31,629 bases of DNA from Collinsella aerofaciens (GTDB lineage: Bacteria > Actinomycetota > Coriobacteriia > Coriobacteriales > Coriobacteriaceae). The notes below the pieces were generated by a model. It ran no database searches, had not been told where the DNA came from, and was given only the letters and a program-made list of their open reading frames with translations. The position numbers and the translations under genes were made by a program. This document shows, piece by piece, positions 7,745 to 15,219 of this stretch (position 1 is the first letter of the stretch; each line of letters starts with the position of its first letter). The DNA lies in assembly GCA_008668235.1 (NCBI GenBank), contig RQCP01000018.1, positions 1 to 31,629 of the forward strand. Direction: 5' to 3'.

Positions 7745-8449
7745 TCAATCTTCGATTTCAGGGTTCAGAAAGTCGATGTCCTCGTCCTCGGGATGCGTGA
7801 GAGCTTGTTTAATGGCCGCTCCGCCCTTAATGGAGTAGATGACAGCCGTGAGCATGGAGAAGATCACGCCGCCGTACACAAAGAAGATGCCGAGGGGCAC
7901 CGAGCTTCCGTTGAGGCCCGGGAAGGCCGTAAGGGATGAAGGTAGAAGATGCAGGCCGTCAATAACGGGGAAACCGAGCAGCATGAGCGAGAATCCGGTC
8001 ATTAGCAGCGCTGTGGCAATCTTTCCGGGGAAGACGACATCGATGGGGCGACGATGATAATGACGCACGATAAGCGTGCCGATGCCCAGATAGATGTCGC
8101 GGCCAATAATGAGCACGCAGACCCAGATGGGTAGCTCTCCGCGGACCACCAGTCCCAAGACGCCGGTGAACAGCAGCGCACGGTCGCAGATGGGATCCAT
8201 AACCTTGCCGAGCCACGAGACCGTTTTGGTCATGCGGGCAATCTGACCGTCCATCCAGTCGGTGGAAGCCGCGATGGCATAGATGACAATGGCGACCACG
8301 CGGTTGTTGTCCGTCACAAACAGGTACAGGAAGACGAGCGTGAGGATCAGGCGCGTAAAGGTGATGAAATTGGAGATCGTGAAGATCTTATTCGACGGGT
8401 AATCGGAAGTGCCGATAAGCTCCTTTTTGATCTTCTTCTTGATGCCCAC
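7745..8449 (-). CDS. pgsA: CDP-alcohol phosphatidyltransferase (PgsA-like)
   Basis: A 234-residue integral membrane enzyme that joins CDP-diacylglycerol to an alcohol, most likely glycerol-3-phosphate. The full catalytic motif is present: Asp64, Asp67-Gly68, Ala71-Arg72, Gly81, Asp85 and Asp89. Several hydrophobic segments follow, at about 28-46, 50-62, 93-115 and in the C-terminal half. A basic N-terminus (KKKIKKE) and an acidic tail flank the core. It is first in the FHA-MerR-apt run. A TATAGT box at 8486-8491 on the minus strand is the probable -10 of the operon. A related alcohol acceptor cannot be excluded. Confidence 0.88.
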   Translation of the reverse strand: MGIKKKIKKELIGTSDYPSNKIFTISNFITFTRLILTLVFLYLFVTDNNRVVAIVIYAIAASTDWMDGQIARMTKTVSWLGKVMDPICDRALLFTGVLGLVVRGELPIWVCVLIIGRDIYLGIGTLIVRHYHRRPIDVVFPGKIATALLMTGFSLMLLGFPVIDGLHLLPSSLTAFPGLNGSSVPLGIFFVYGGVIFSMLTAVIYSIKGGAAIKQALTHPEDEDIDFLNPEIED

Positions 8450-8485
8450 AGGACTCCCCCGCTGGTAAACGACAAAACTTTCGAT

Positions 8486-8491
8486 ACTATA
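8486..8491 (-). promoter_or_regulatory. -10 box upstream of pgsA operon
   Basis: TATAGT on the minus strand lies 37 bases before the pgsA start codon. No strong -35 is visible. A GGGGGAG ribosome site follows. Confidence 0.45.
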
Positions 8492-8576
8492 CCCGTTCTA
8501 GCGATGTCTATCCAGCGCGGCCATAGAGAGTCCAGACATATGGAGGGCGGTATCGGGCGGGATGTCTATCGCTTTT

Positions 8577-8633
8577 GTGTACATCAGCCTCCAAACATGT
8601 CGAAAAATGTCGTTACTGGAGGCTGATGTACAC
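8577..8633. repeat. 17-bp perfect inverted repeat
   Basis: Arms 8577-8593 and 8617-8633 are exact reverse complements (GTGTACATCAGCCTCCA on the left) around 23 bases. It sits in a 260-base gap just outside the tRNA-Pro-derived island boundary. The right side leads into GTTTTTG, so a plus-strand terminator is possible, though no plus-strand gene precedes it. Confidence 0.7.
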
Positions 8634-8710
8634 GTTTTTGTTGAGCAGACGTATTGAGCGGGACAGTCGTTGATTCTTCGTTGCTTAAATCAAATGAATC
8701 ATGATGATTG

Positions 8711-8782
8711 AAAACAAAAAAGGTCAGGCACTAGGTGCCTGACCTGCAAACTTCTGGTCAGGACGACTGGATTCGAACCAGC
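8711..8782 (-). repeat. attL-like copy of the tRNA-Pro 3' end and its terminator
   Basis: These 72 bases match 13084-13155 at 71 positions (A at 8760 versus G at 13133). The copy contains the terminator hairpin, the CCA tail, and the acceptor and T-arm end of tRNA-Pro, but no anticodon part, so it is not a working tRNA. Weaker similarity continues to about 8679. This is the expected footprint of site-specific integration into the 3' end of a tRNA gene. Confidence 0.85.
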
Positions 8783-8802
8783 TTGCCGATGAGGCGAACG
8801 AG

Positions 8803-9012
8803 ATGAAGGTCCTGAGGACCAAGAACACCGGCGTGCCCTGCCTAGAGCAGGGCACAAGGGGAAGGGCGGCGGCGATAAGCGTCCTCGCGGAATTCAGTTC
8901 GGAGGACAAGCTGGAGCTCGCCGATGCCGAGGAGGCGAGGACCGTAGTCGGGGGCGCCGGGCTTCCCGCTGAACAGCAGGACGACTACTCACACGGCGAC
9001 ACGCCTCGTTAG
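8803..9012 (+). CDS. Unrecognised small ORF next to the island boundary
   Basis: A 69-residue reading frame rich in Glu, Ala and Gly, with no recognised domain and no good ribosome site. The same frame is open further upstream into the tRNA fragment, which suggests the truncated 3' end of a former gene rather than a real short gene. It lies directly inside the left island boundary. Confidence 0.2.
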   Translation: MKVLRTKNTGVPCLEQGTRGRAAAISVLAEFSSEDKLELADAEEARTVVGGAGLPAEQQDDYSHGDTPR

Positions 9013-9041
9013 GCTATCGTGAACTACATTCTGCCTGAATG

Positions 9042-9878
9042 CTAATCGAGGTTGTCCAAACGTAGGAAGAACTCGCCTCCGGTTGCATATGAGGAGTCCA
9101 GATTGCTGCTGTTGAAGTAGTTGAAGTTGTGGTAGTCGCTGCTGACGAAGTCATTCAGCTTTTGATCGAGTTCGGTATGGTCGGCGTCGGGATACTCGCA
9201 ATACATGATCGTCTTGATCATGTCGGCGACGGTTTGATAGTTGGAATCAGTCGTCAGTCTGCCGCTGATTTCGAGTTCGCCTCCTGTGCATGCGATAAGC
9301 GTGAGTTCAAAATCACCACTCGTTCCATGTGAGCCTTTCGACTCTGCGTAGACGGGGCTGTTATAACGTCGCGGATGATAGGGGGCGTCGCCATCTGACG
9401 GGTCGAACGTCGCGTCCTGAACGTATGGGTTCGTCGAAGCCGCATTGAAGTTGTTCACGAAAGTGTCGATTCGCTTCTGGTTTGCCTCGTGGCGGGCTTC
9501 CGAGGACGATTCGTCATCCTTCTTCTCGGTCTTGGAAGCGACGGCCTGCTCGCCACCTGAAGGCGACTTCTCCTCCTGCTGGGGCATTGCGGCAGAGATA
9601 ATCCCCGAAATGATGATGACGACAATCGCGCTCGCAATGCCTGCGAGAATCTTTCTCGTCTGCGGCGTCATCTTCATTCCGAACTGAACGAACTTCGAAT
9701 CTGGCTTGTTCGCAACCATCGAGCGCCAGATACCGCGCATGAGGAACCAGACGGCGACACCCAGGGCGATAATGAGCGCAAAGGCGAGTGCGTATACGGC
9801 GAGGCAGACGACCAGCAGGACGCCGCACACCCAGATACAGCCGTGTTTCTGTTCCTTGACGATGATTTTCTTAGCCAT
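9042..9878 (-). CDS. Unknown membrane protein with extracytoplasmic domain
   Basis: A 278-residue protein that I do not recognise. Residues 1-12 are basic, 13-47 are a long hydrophobic stretch (one long or two short membrane segments), 48-76 are a basic cytoplasmic loop, and 77-97 are another membrane helix. Residues 98-130 are an acidic Ser/Glu/Lys linker. The rest is a soluble domain with many Asn, Asp and Tyr residues and only two Cys, probably outside the cell. A GGGGGACCTCC ribosome site precedes the ATG at 9878. It is the only intact gene of the island and has no partner on its strand. It could be an accessory surface or stress protein; nothing in it gives an enzymatic activity. Confidence 0.75.
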   Translation of the reverse strand: MAKKIIVKEQKHGCIWVCGVLLVVCLAVYALAFALIIALGVAVWFLMRGIWRSMVANKPDSKFVQFGMKMTPQTRKILAGIASAIVVIIISGIISAAMPQQEEKSPSGGEQAVASKTEKKDDESSSEARHEANQKRIDTFVNNFNAASTNPYVQDATFDPSDGDAPYHPRRYNSPVYAESKGSHGTSGDFELTLIACTGGELEISGRLTTDSNYQTVADMIKTIMYCEYPDADHTELDQKLNDFVSSDYHNFNYFNSSNLDSSYATGGEFFLRLDNLD

Positions 9879-10065
9879 TGGAGGTCCCCCAGGCGGTTGG
9901 TTTGCAGCAACGCAATATTATCGCACAGACGGTCGCACGCATTAGCTCACTGCTAATTGCGCGGGCGCACCCGCACACATATATTAAGACGCGCGAGGGA
10001 TTGAGAATTATTTTTCCGGCAATGCCGCCGCCCACCGTGAGCGGTCTGTTTGACACCGCGAACGG

Positions 10066-10293
10066 CTACTCGCCCTTTATGGCCATACGCACGACGGTAT
10101 ACGTTGAGTAGCGGATACCGTCATCTTCCATCAGCGCATCGTTGAATGTCTTGATATCGGCCACTTCCTCGGCCTTGTCGAGGGCGGCGCTTCTCACGAA
10201 CTAGGAAAAGGATATGTCGGCGGCATCCGCATTGGCCTGAATCAAAGCCATTTCGCCCGCATCGAACATGACTGCAATCTCGCACATCGCCAT
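10066..10293 (-). pseudogene. RelB/DUF6290-like ribbon-helix-helix antitoxin, in-frame stop
   Basis: Read on the minus strand from the ATG at 10293 (GGAG seven bases upstream), the frame gives 75 codons broken by a TAG at codon 31 (10201-10203). The pattern of an N-terminal strand (CEIAVMFDAGEMALI), then FVRSAALDKAEE and a tail with FNDALMEDDGIRYS matches small type II antitoxins of the ribbon-helix-helix class. The stop falls just before FVRSAAL, inside the DNA-binding fold, so the product is inactive. No toxin gene is adjacent; the neighbourhood is otherwise empty. It is likely a leftover of a mobile-element addiction module. Confidence 0.65.
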
Positions 10294-10506
10294 GAGCGCT
10301 CCAATCAATGTCGGCACCTAATCTTACTGGTACACATCTTATTGTTCAGATTAAACGGTCTCAAAACGCATACGTTTTGGAACGGGATGTCACTCCGATC
10401 GCCTTACCCTCTTAGTGTGAATGCCGCTGCGGCATTGTTGACTCATCCTTAGTAATCGCGTCTATCCTCTGCAGCATCAGCCAAAGCAATCCGAGAGGAG
10501 CCGCAC
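10294..10506. other. Intergenic stretch before surface cassette 1
   Basis: It holds two small inverted repeats: CAAAACG at 10362-10368 with CGTTTTG at 10373-10379, and a GC-rich hairpin AATGCCG/CGGCATT at 10420-10436. Neither has a T-run. The last ~45 bases resemble the region before cassette 2, so the homologous unit includes the leader. A ribosome site GAGAGGAG ends at 10500. No clear promoter was found. Confidence 0.5.
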
Positions 10507-10510
10507 ATGC

Positions 10511-11471
10511 ATGCAGCGGAAATTCCTTTCGGGGGGGGGTATCTCCCAGATTTACCCGCCGCCCGAAGGGGCAGTCGACAGTCGAGTACGTACTGATCAT
10601 CGCGATCATCGTCCTGGTGGTGCTGATCGCGGGACCGTGGGTCTCGTCGGCGATCACAAACCAGTTCAACACGGTGGCGGGGACGCTCGGCAACGGAATC
10701 TCAAAGGGGAGCTGGGAGTCGGGCGGCACGGGCGGCGGCAACGGGGCGTTGACCGACGCCGACATCGTGGACCCCGTTCACGGGATAGCGTTCGCCGTGT
10801 ACTCGGAGGACGACCACAGCCTCATGTTCTACAAGCGCCGCGGGGTCCCCAGAGTCGGTGACATGCTCAACAGCCGCCGCGTGACGGCGGTGTATACGGG
10901 GTTCGAAAATGGATACGCCACCGCGACCGTGGGAAACGACGGCAAGACGACTGCCCCCTGGTGGCCTAACAGAAATAATATCGTGGCCGTAAAGGCCATT
11001 GACGATGGCATAGAAATCCACTCGTTGGCATTTTGCTTTCAGTACATGGAGAACTGCAAGAGCTTTGATCTGGCAAAGTTCGACATGTCGAACTGCACAA
11101 ATCTGCAGCACGCATTCGCGTATTGCGGCAATGCGACTTCCTTCAGTATTTCAAGCTGGGATACGTCCTCGGTCGTCGAATTCGACTCGGCGCTCAAAAA
11201 CCTTTACAAGGTCGAGGAGATTGACATCTCCGGATGGTCGACGCGGAAAGCCGGCGATTTACGTCTCCTTTTTTCCACCGACAGTTCGCTGAAAAGCGTG
11301 AAATTAGGACCAGGGTGGAAGACCTCAGATGTTATGGATATGCTCGGCATGTTTAGCTATTGCAAAAATCTAAACCTCGACTGTTCCGATTGGAATGTCC
11401 CAACCTATGCCAATCATAGTGACTTCAATCACTGCGCCCCCGGCGTTATCCTCCCGAAGGCGTGGCAGTAG
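10511..11471 (+). CDS. Pilin-anchored BspA/DUF285 surface protein, out of frame at poly-G
   Basis: Surface cassette 1. From the ATG at 10511 the frame meets nine G's (10531-10539); with eight the product would be 319 residues. Predicted order: a 20-residue basic leader ending PKG, a QSTVEYVL start with Glu5 and Tyr6 as in Flp/type IVb pilins, a hydrophobic helix to about residue 45, a Gly/Ser linker, a domain with AFAVYSEDDHSLMFYKR typical of BspA-type proteins, and leucine-rich DUF285 repeats (CTNLQHAFAYC, WDTSSVVEFDSAL, YKVEEIDISGW, MFSYCKNLNLDCSDWNV). With nine G's the reading frame ends early, and the pilin frame has no ATG, GTG or TTG between its upstream stop (10413) and the helix. A start at 10617 would lack the leader. 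It is either phase-OFF or a pseudogene. Confidence 0.7.
10531..10539 (+). repeat. G9 homopolymer inside the leader codons of cassette 1
   Basis: Nine consecutive G's lie about 20 bases after the start codon. Eight (or eleven) would join the 10511 start to the pilin frame, and seven or ten would join the alternative ATG at 10507. Nine joins neither. Tracts of this length are classic slipped-strand mutation sites. Confidence 0.85.
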
Positions 11472-11891
11472 GTCTGAAGAAACAAAACGGCAAGCAGTTT
11501 ATGTGGCGCGGGCACCCGTGCCGCCGTTGCCTCAGCGGCACGTTACGGGCTAGTCGGTTCGATTTAACGTACGCTCTGCATGCAATATCAATCCCCATGC
11601 GAAGGGAGTGTCGCATATGCATGCAGCGGCAATTAACCTTCGGGGGGCGGGTATCTCCTAGGAATACCCGCCTCCGAGGCCAAGGAGCCATCGAGTACGT
11701 TCTGGTCATCGCGATTATCGTCCTGGTTGTGATGATAGCCGGCCCTTGGGTCTCGTCGGCAATCAGGAACCAGTTCAACACGGTGGCGGGAGTATTGGTA
11801 AACGGGACAGCAGGTGGGACTTGGGAACCGAGCGGTTCCGGCAGCGGTAACGGCGCGGGTTCCGCGACCGTCCAGGCGGCGCTCGCCAAGG

Positions 11892-11913
11892 ACGCGAAGG
11901 ACACGCGAAGGAC
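11892..11913 (+). repeat. Exact 11-bp tandem duplication in cassette 2
   Basis: ACGCGAAGGAC occurs twice back to back. One copy restores the frame through AKDAKDWTLGEQ. Because 11 is not a multiple of three, copy-number change switches the frame. Confidence 0.9.
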
Positions 11914-12370
11914 TGGACCCTCGGTGAGCAGAAGGCAGTTGCCGAGGACATCGCCGCCAAGGGCGAGGCGTCGCCCGCCTACGCCAAGGCGAAGGCCGCG
12001 ATGGATGCCGGCACCGAGTTCTCGATGAAGCTCACCGATGGCAAGACGCTGACTTACCGCATTATCGGCATCAATCATGATGACCCTGCAGGCGGATCCG
12101 GCAAGGCGGGCCTCACGTTCCTCACCACCACGACCGGCATTTGGTCCCCCATGAACGCGATTGACACCAACGCCGGCGGTTGGGAGAAGTCTGAACTCCG
12201 TCAGAAAATGAACTCCGGCAAGATCTGGAATCTGATGCCCTCCGATTTCCAGTCCAAGGTGAAGGCCGTCAAGAAGCTATCGAACAATGTCGGGGGCGGT
12301 GATGAGAACAAGAACGCCGCCGTGACGGCTACCTCGGACAAGCTGTTCCTGCTCAGCTACTCTGAGATCG

Positions 12371-12376
12371 CCCCCC
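12371..12376 (+). repeat. C6 tract at the second frame lesion of cassette 2
   Basis: Five C's would read EIAPTSYWASYPWTSSEG, the normal DUF6273 course. Six C's shift out of it. This single-base excess could be biological or a base-calling error. Confidence 0.7.
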
Positions 12377-12619
12377 ACCTCCTATTGGGCATCCTATCCC
12401 TGGACTTCCTCCGAGGGCACCCAGTACGAGGCCTTCAAAGGCAAGGTGACGGAGAACTATAATCCCAACTCTGCCATTGCCATTGGCAGCGGTTGGTGGG
12501 AGCGTGCGGTGTTTCCGAACGCCTCGAAGGGCTTCCTCCATGTCGACAGCAGCGGCAATCCGTCGGACAGCAACTCCGCGCCGGGCTGGTTTTGCGTCTC
12601 CCCCGCCTGGTGCTTCTAG

Positions 12620-13083
12620 CTTGTCTAGCGCAAAGCCCGCGTTACCCCGCGCGTGCTTTCTTTTGGCGACCGAACGAACGGCTTCAGGTTCATGGCACGG
12701 GTAGTCGGATTGAAGAGAAATGGGGTCATACAGCGGCTCTCAGAGCGCCTGCCGCACTCCCCCGCCATTACCCCTGCGGCATCCTCGTATGGAGCCCATC
12801 CTGGTTGACGTTTCGTTGCAACAGCCCACTTGTCCACCGATCAAGTGAGCTACTGGAATAAATACAGCGACACACTTGTTCGATACAGTCGCTATATCTG
12901 TGTAAATCGCCGCGATAAATACAGACTGTACTCGTCCGTATACCAGCTACGCGTATGTAGATTCATGTCGCGTTAATAAATCGGCTCAAGCGCGTGCAAA
13001 ACGCGCAAGTAACCGCAAAAAGCGATTATCGCGCAGGTAGATTTTTGGCACCCTGTTGCTTAATCAAAATTAAGCAATTGCTT
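12620..13083. other. Gene-poor right part of the tRNA-Pro island
   Basis: No gene is recognised here. A GC stem with a following CTTTCTTTT at about 12630-12670 may end cassette 2 transcription. Three ATACAG hexamers stand at 12862, 12883 and 12919, two of them in ATAAATACAG. A perfect 9-bp inverted repeat (TTGCTTAAT at 13056-13064 with ATTAAGCAA at 13069-13077) adjoins the direct-repeat boundary. Short frames on both strands have no support. Confidence 0.5.
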
Positions 13084-13204
<121 letters not shown>

Positions 13205-13284
13205 AAGCTTTTGTTTGTTGCTTTGCTCTCGCTCGCAACGGGTAGTATATTAACCCGAAACTTTGCCCTTGTGCAAGAACTTTT

Positions 13285-14496
13285 TTAATTATTTTTGAGC
13301 AAGTCCAAAATTGTATCTGCGAGCTGGGGTTTTGTTAGCACAGGAAGTTCCTGCGTCCCTGCTGTACTCACAATCCAGGCCTTGTTGGTATCGGTTCCAA
13401 AGCCCGAATCGGCGCGCGAGACATCGTTGGCGATGATCGCATCGCAGCCCTTGCGGGCAAGTTTGCGCTCAGCGTACTTCACGACGTTATCGGTCTCGGC
13501 TGCAAATCCGATCACACGGCGCTCGCCCTTTTGGCGTGAAAGCTCGGCCAAAATATCGACCGTCTCGACCAGTTCGATGCGATCCAAGCGTTCGTTGGCC
13601 TTTTTGAGCTTGTGATCCGCAGGAGCGGCAGGTGTGTAGTCGGCGACAGCCGCCGCACAAATGGCCGCATCGGCCGTCTGAAAGGCACCTAGCGCCGCCT
13701 GCAGCATCTCTGCGGCGGTCTGCACGCGTACACACTCCACGCCGCGGGGAACATCGAGCGACGTCGGTCCCAGCACGAGCTTGACCGAAGCGCCACGGCG
13801 TACGGCCTCCCCCGCCAGGGCAATACCCATCTTGCCCGACGACCGATTACCGATAAAGCGCACCGGATCGATCGACTCATGTGTGGGGCCGGCAGTGATG
13901 ACGATGCGCTTGCCTGCAAGGTCCTGTGGCACGGGATTGAGCACCTCGCAGATGGCTTCGACGATGTCCTCGGGCTCGCTCATGCGCCCCGTGTCCACGT
14001 CACCGCAGGCAAGGTAGCCACTACCGGGGCCAACCACGTGCACCCCGCGGTCGCGCAGCGTGACCATATTGGCCTGGGTCGCCGGCGCCTTCCATATGCC
14101 ATTGTTCATGGCCGGCGCGATCACAATGGATCGCGGCGTGGCGAGCAGCGTCGTGGAGATGAGGTCATCGGCAATGCCGTTTGCCATCTTGGCGATGATA
14201 TTGGCCGTGGCAGGCGCCACGACCACCAGGTCGGGCTCCTGCGCCAGCGAAATGTGGTGGATGGGGTCGGAGGGGTCGTCGAACAGGCCTACAGCAACCG
14301 GCTCATTGGTGAGCGCGCGGAAGGTGAGCGGGCCCACAAACTCCGTGGCATGCTCGCTCATAACGACCTTGACGCGTGCGCCGCGCTTTTGCAGCAGACG
14401 CACGATATTGCACGACTTATAGGCGGCGATCCCGCCGGTAATACCCAGCAGGATCGTTTTTCCCTCAAGTTGCATTGAATTATTGGGCGCCGCCAT
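13285..14496 (-). CDS. coaBC: Bifunctional phosphopantothenoylcysteine decarboxylase/synthase
   Basis: A 403-residue coenzyme A enzyme. The N-terminal flavin-dependent CoaC half (about 8-185) shows ITGGIAAYKSCNIVR, the catalytic His in PIHHISLA, the PAMNNGIW segment and the substrate-clamping Cys in GYLACGDVDTGRM. The C-terminal CoaB half (about 195-403) starts with VITAGPTHESIDPVRF and SSGKMG and contains the DHKLKKANERL stretch with its catalytic Lys. CoaB joins cysteine to phosphopantothenate using CTP, and CoaC then decarboxylates the product. The start at 14496 has AAGGAAG upstream. It follows the zinc-ribbon gene by three bases and ends the long minus-strand run. Confidence 0.96.
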   Translation of the reverse strand: MAAPNNSMQLEGKTILLGITGGIAAYKSCNIVRLLQKRGARVKVVMSEHATEFVGPLTFRALTNEPVAVGLFDDPSDPIHHISLAQEPDLVVVAPATANIIAKMANGIADDLISTTLLATPRSIVIAPAMNNGIWKAPATQANMVTLRDRGVHVVGPGSGYLACGDVDTGRMSEPEDIVEAICEVLNPVPQDLAGKRIVITAGPTHESIDPVRFIGNRSSGKMGIALAGEAVRRGASVKLVLGPTSLDVPRGVECVRVQTAAEMLQAALGAFQTADAAICAAAVADYTPAAPADHKLKKANERLDRIELVETVDILAELSRQKGERRVIGFAAETDNVVKYAERKLARKGCDAIIANDVSRADSGFGTDTNKAWIVSTAGTQELPVLTKPQLADTILDLLKNN

Positions 14497-14499
14497 CGT

Positions 14500-15219
14500 T
14501 TACGCTTCCTTGCTCGGGAGCACCAGCAGTCGGTGGCAGTACGGGCAGTGTGTAATCTCGCTGCCGTCGTGGTTGAGGTCGCTCATGGACGATGCCTGCA
14601 GCGCGGTGTGGCAGACCGTGGGGATGTTGCCCTGAATGGTCTCGACGGCCAGGCCACGGAACTGCTTGAGCAGGCGCTCGTAATCGGTGAGCACGTCAGT
14701 CGGCAGCGTGGCAGCCAGCGCGGTGCGCTCCTTGGTTGCGGCATCGATCTGGGCCTGCAGGTCGGCGGCCTTGACGCGGGCGGCCTTGGTATCGGCCTTC
14801 ACGCCCTCCTCGAACTTGGCGATGATGGCCTGCGCGCGGGCCTCGCGGTCGAGCGCCTCCTTATGGGCGACAACGACATCCTTGCGGGTGTGCTCGATCT
14901 TGTCCAGACGCTTTGCCAGGGTGGCAAGCTCATTCTCCAGGTCCTGCACCTCGCGGTAATCAGAACCATCGACGTGACGCTTCTTGGCAGCCTCGATAGC
15001 GTTGTTGGTCTGGATTTCGGTGGTGTTGAGATCATCGAGCTCAATGTCCAGGTCCTTGCGCTGAGCATAGAGCTTGGTCATCTCGGACTTAAGCTTTACA
15101 TAGGTCTTGCGCTTGGAAGCGAGCTCCTTGAGCTCCGGCATATTGGCGAGTTCGCTCTTGTTGCGGGCGAGCTCCAAATCGATTTGTTGCATCTTGAGTA
15201 GCGTAGCGCCGGCGCTCAT
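14500..15219 (-). CDS. Coiled-coil C4-type zinc-ribbon protein
   Basis: A 239-residue protein of the zf-RING_7/CT398-like family. Residues 1-185 are an almost continuous charged coiled coil, with ELARNKSELANMPELKELASKRK near the start. A C-terminal ribbon follows with CPYC at 225-228. The first half of the ribbon shows only Cys203 followed by His, where family members usually have CxxC, so metal binding may differ. The ATG at 15219 overlaps the nif3 stop and has AAAGGAGAGAAC before it. The family commonly sits beside nif3, as here; its role is not established, although tethering or RNA-related functions have been suggested. Confidence 0.85.
   Translation of the reverse strand: MSAGATLLKMQQIDLELARNKSELANMPELKELASKRKTYVKLKSEMTKLYAQRKDLDIELDDLNTTEIQTNNAIEAAKKRHVDGSDYREVQDLENELATLAKRLDKIEHTRKDVVVAHKEALDREARAQAIIAKFEEGVKADTKAARVKAADLQAQIDAATKERTALAATLPTDVLTDYERLLKQFRGLAVETIQGNIPTVCHTALQASSMSDLNHDGSEITHCPYCHRLLVLPSKEA

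Larger units (their letters stand above)
11621..12619 (+). pseudogene. Pilin-anchored DUF6273 surface protein, two frame lesions
   Basis: Surface cassette 2, about 150 bases after cassette 1. The ATG at 11621 gives a 20-residue leader ending RLRG, then QGAIEYVLVIAIIVLVV with Glu5 and Tyr6, nearly the same helix and PWVSSAI.NQFNTVAG stretch as cassette 1, and a Gly/Ser linker. A DUF6273 domain follows: YRIIGINHDD, WEKSELRQKMNSGKIW, SDKLFLLSYSEI, SYPWTSSEGTQYEAF and the end WFCVSPAWCF. An exact 11-bp tandem duplication (11892-11913) shifts the frame. A C6 tract (12371-12376) shifts it again so the end returns to the starting frame. Without the extra 12 bases it would encode 328 residues. As it stands, translation stops at 12028. 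Confidence 0.7.

Noticed and set aside
8711..8782. Second tRNA-Pro gene
   Set aside because: Only the 3' end and terminator are present; the anticodon and 5' half are missing, so it is an integration footprint.
10617..11471. Cassette 1 as an ordinary gene starting at 10617
   Set aside because: That ATG lies inside the pilin-like helix, would remove the leader and E5-Y6 region shared with cassette 2, and has no ribosome site.
10511..12619. Diversity-generating retroelement target
   Set aside because: The DUF6273-type C-terminus brought this to mind, but there is no reverse transcriptase, no template repeat and no adenine-specific variation to see in the window.
12625..12837. 70-codon minus-strand frame after cassette 2
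   Set aside because: No ribosome site, no recognised domain and an odd composition; it was left as unassigned intergenic sequence.
8783..13083. Integrase or excisionase inside the island
   Set aside because: No frame shows a tyrosine recombinase R-H-R-Y pattern or serine recombinase motif. The 69-residue frame at 8803 is too short and dissimilar.
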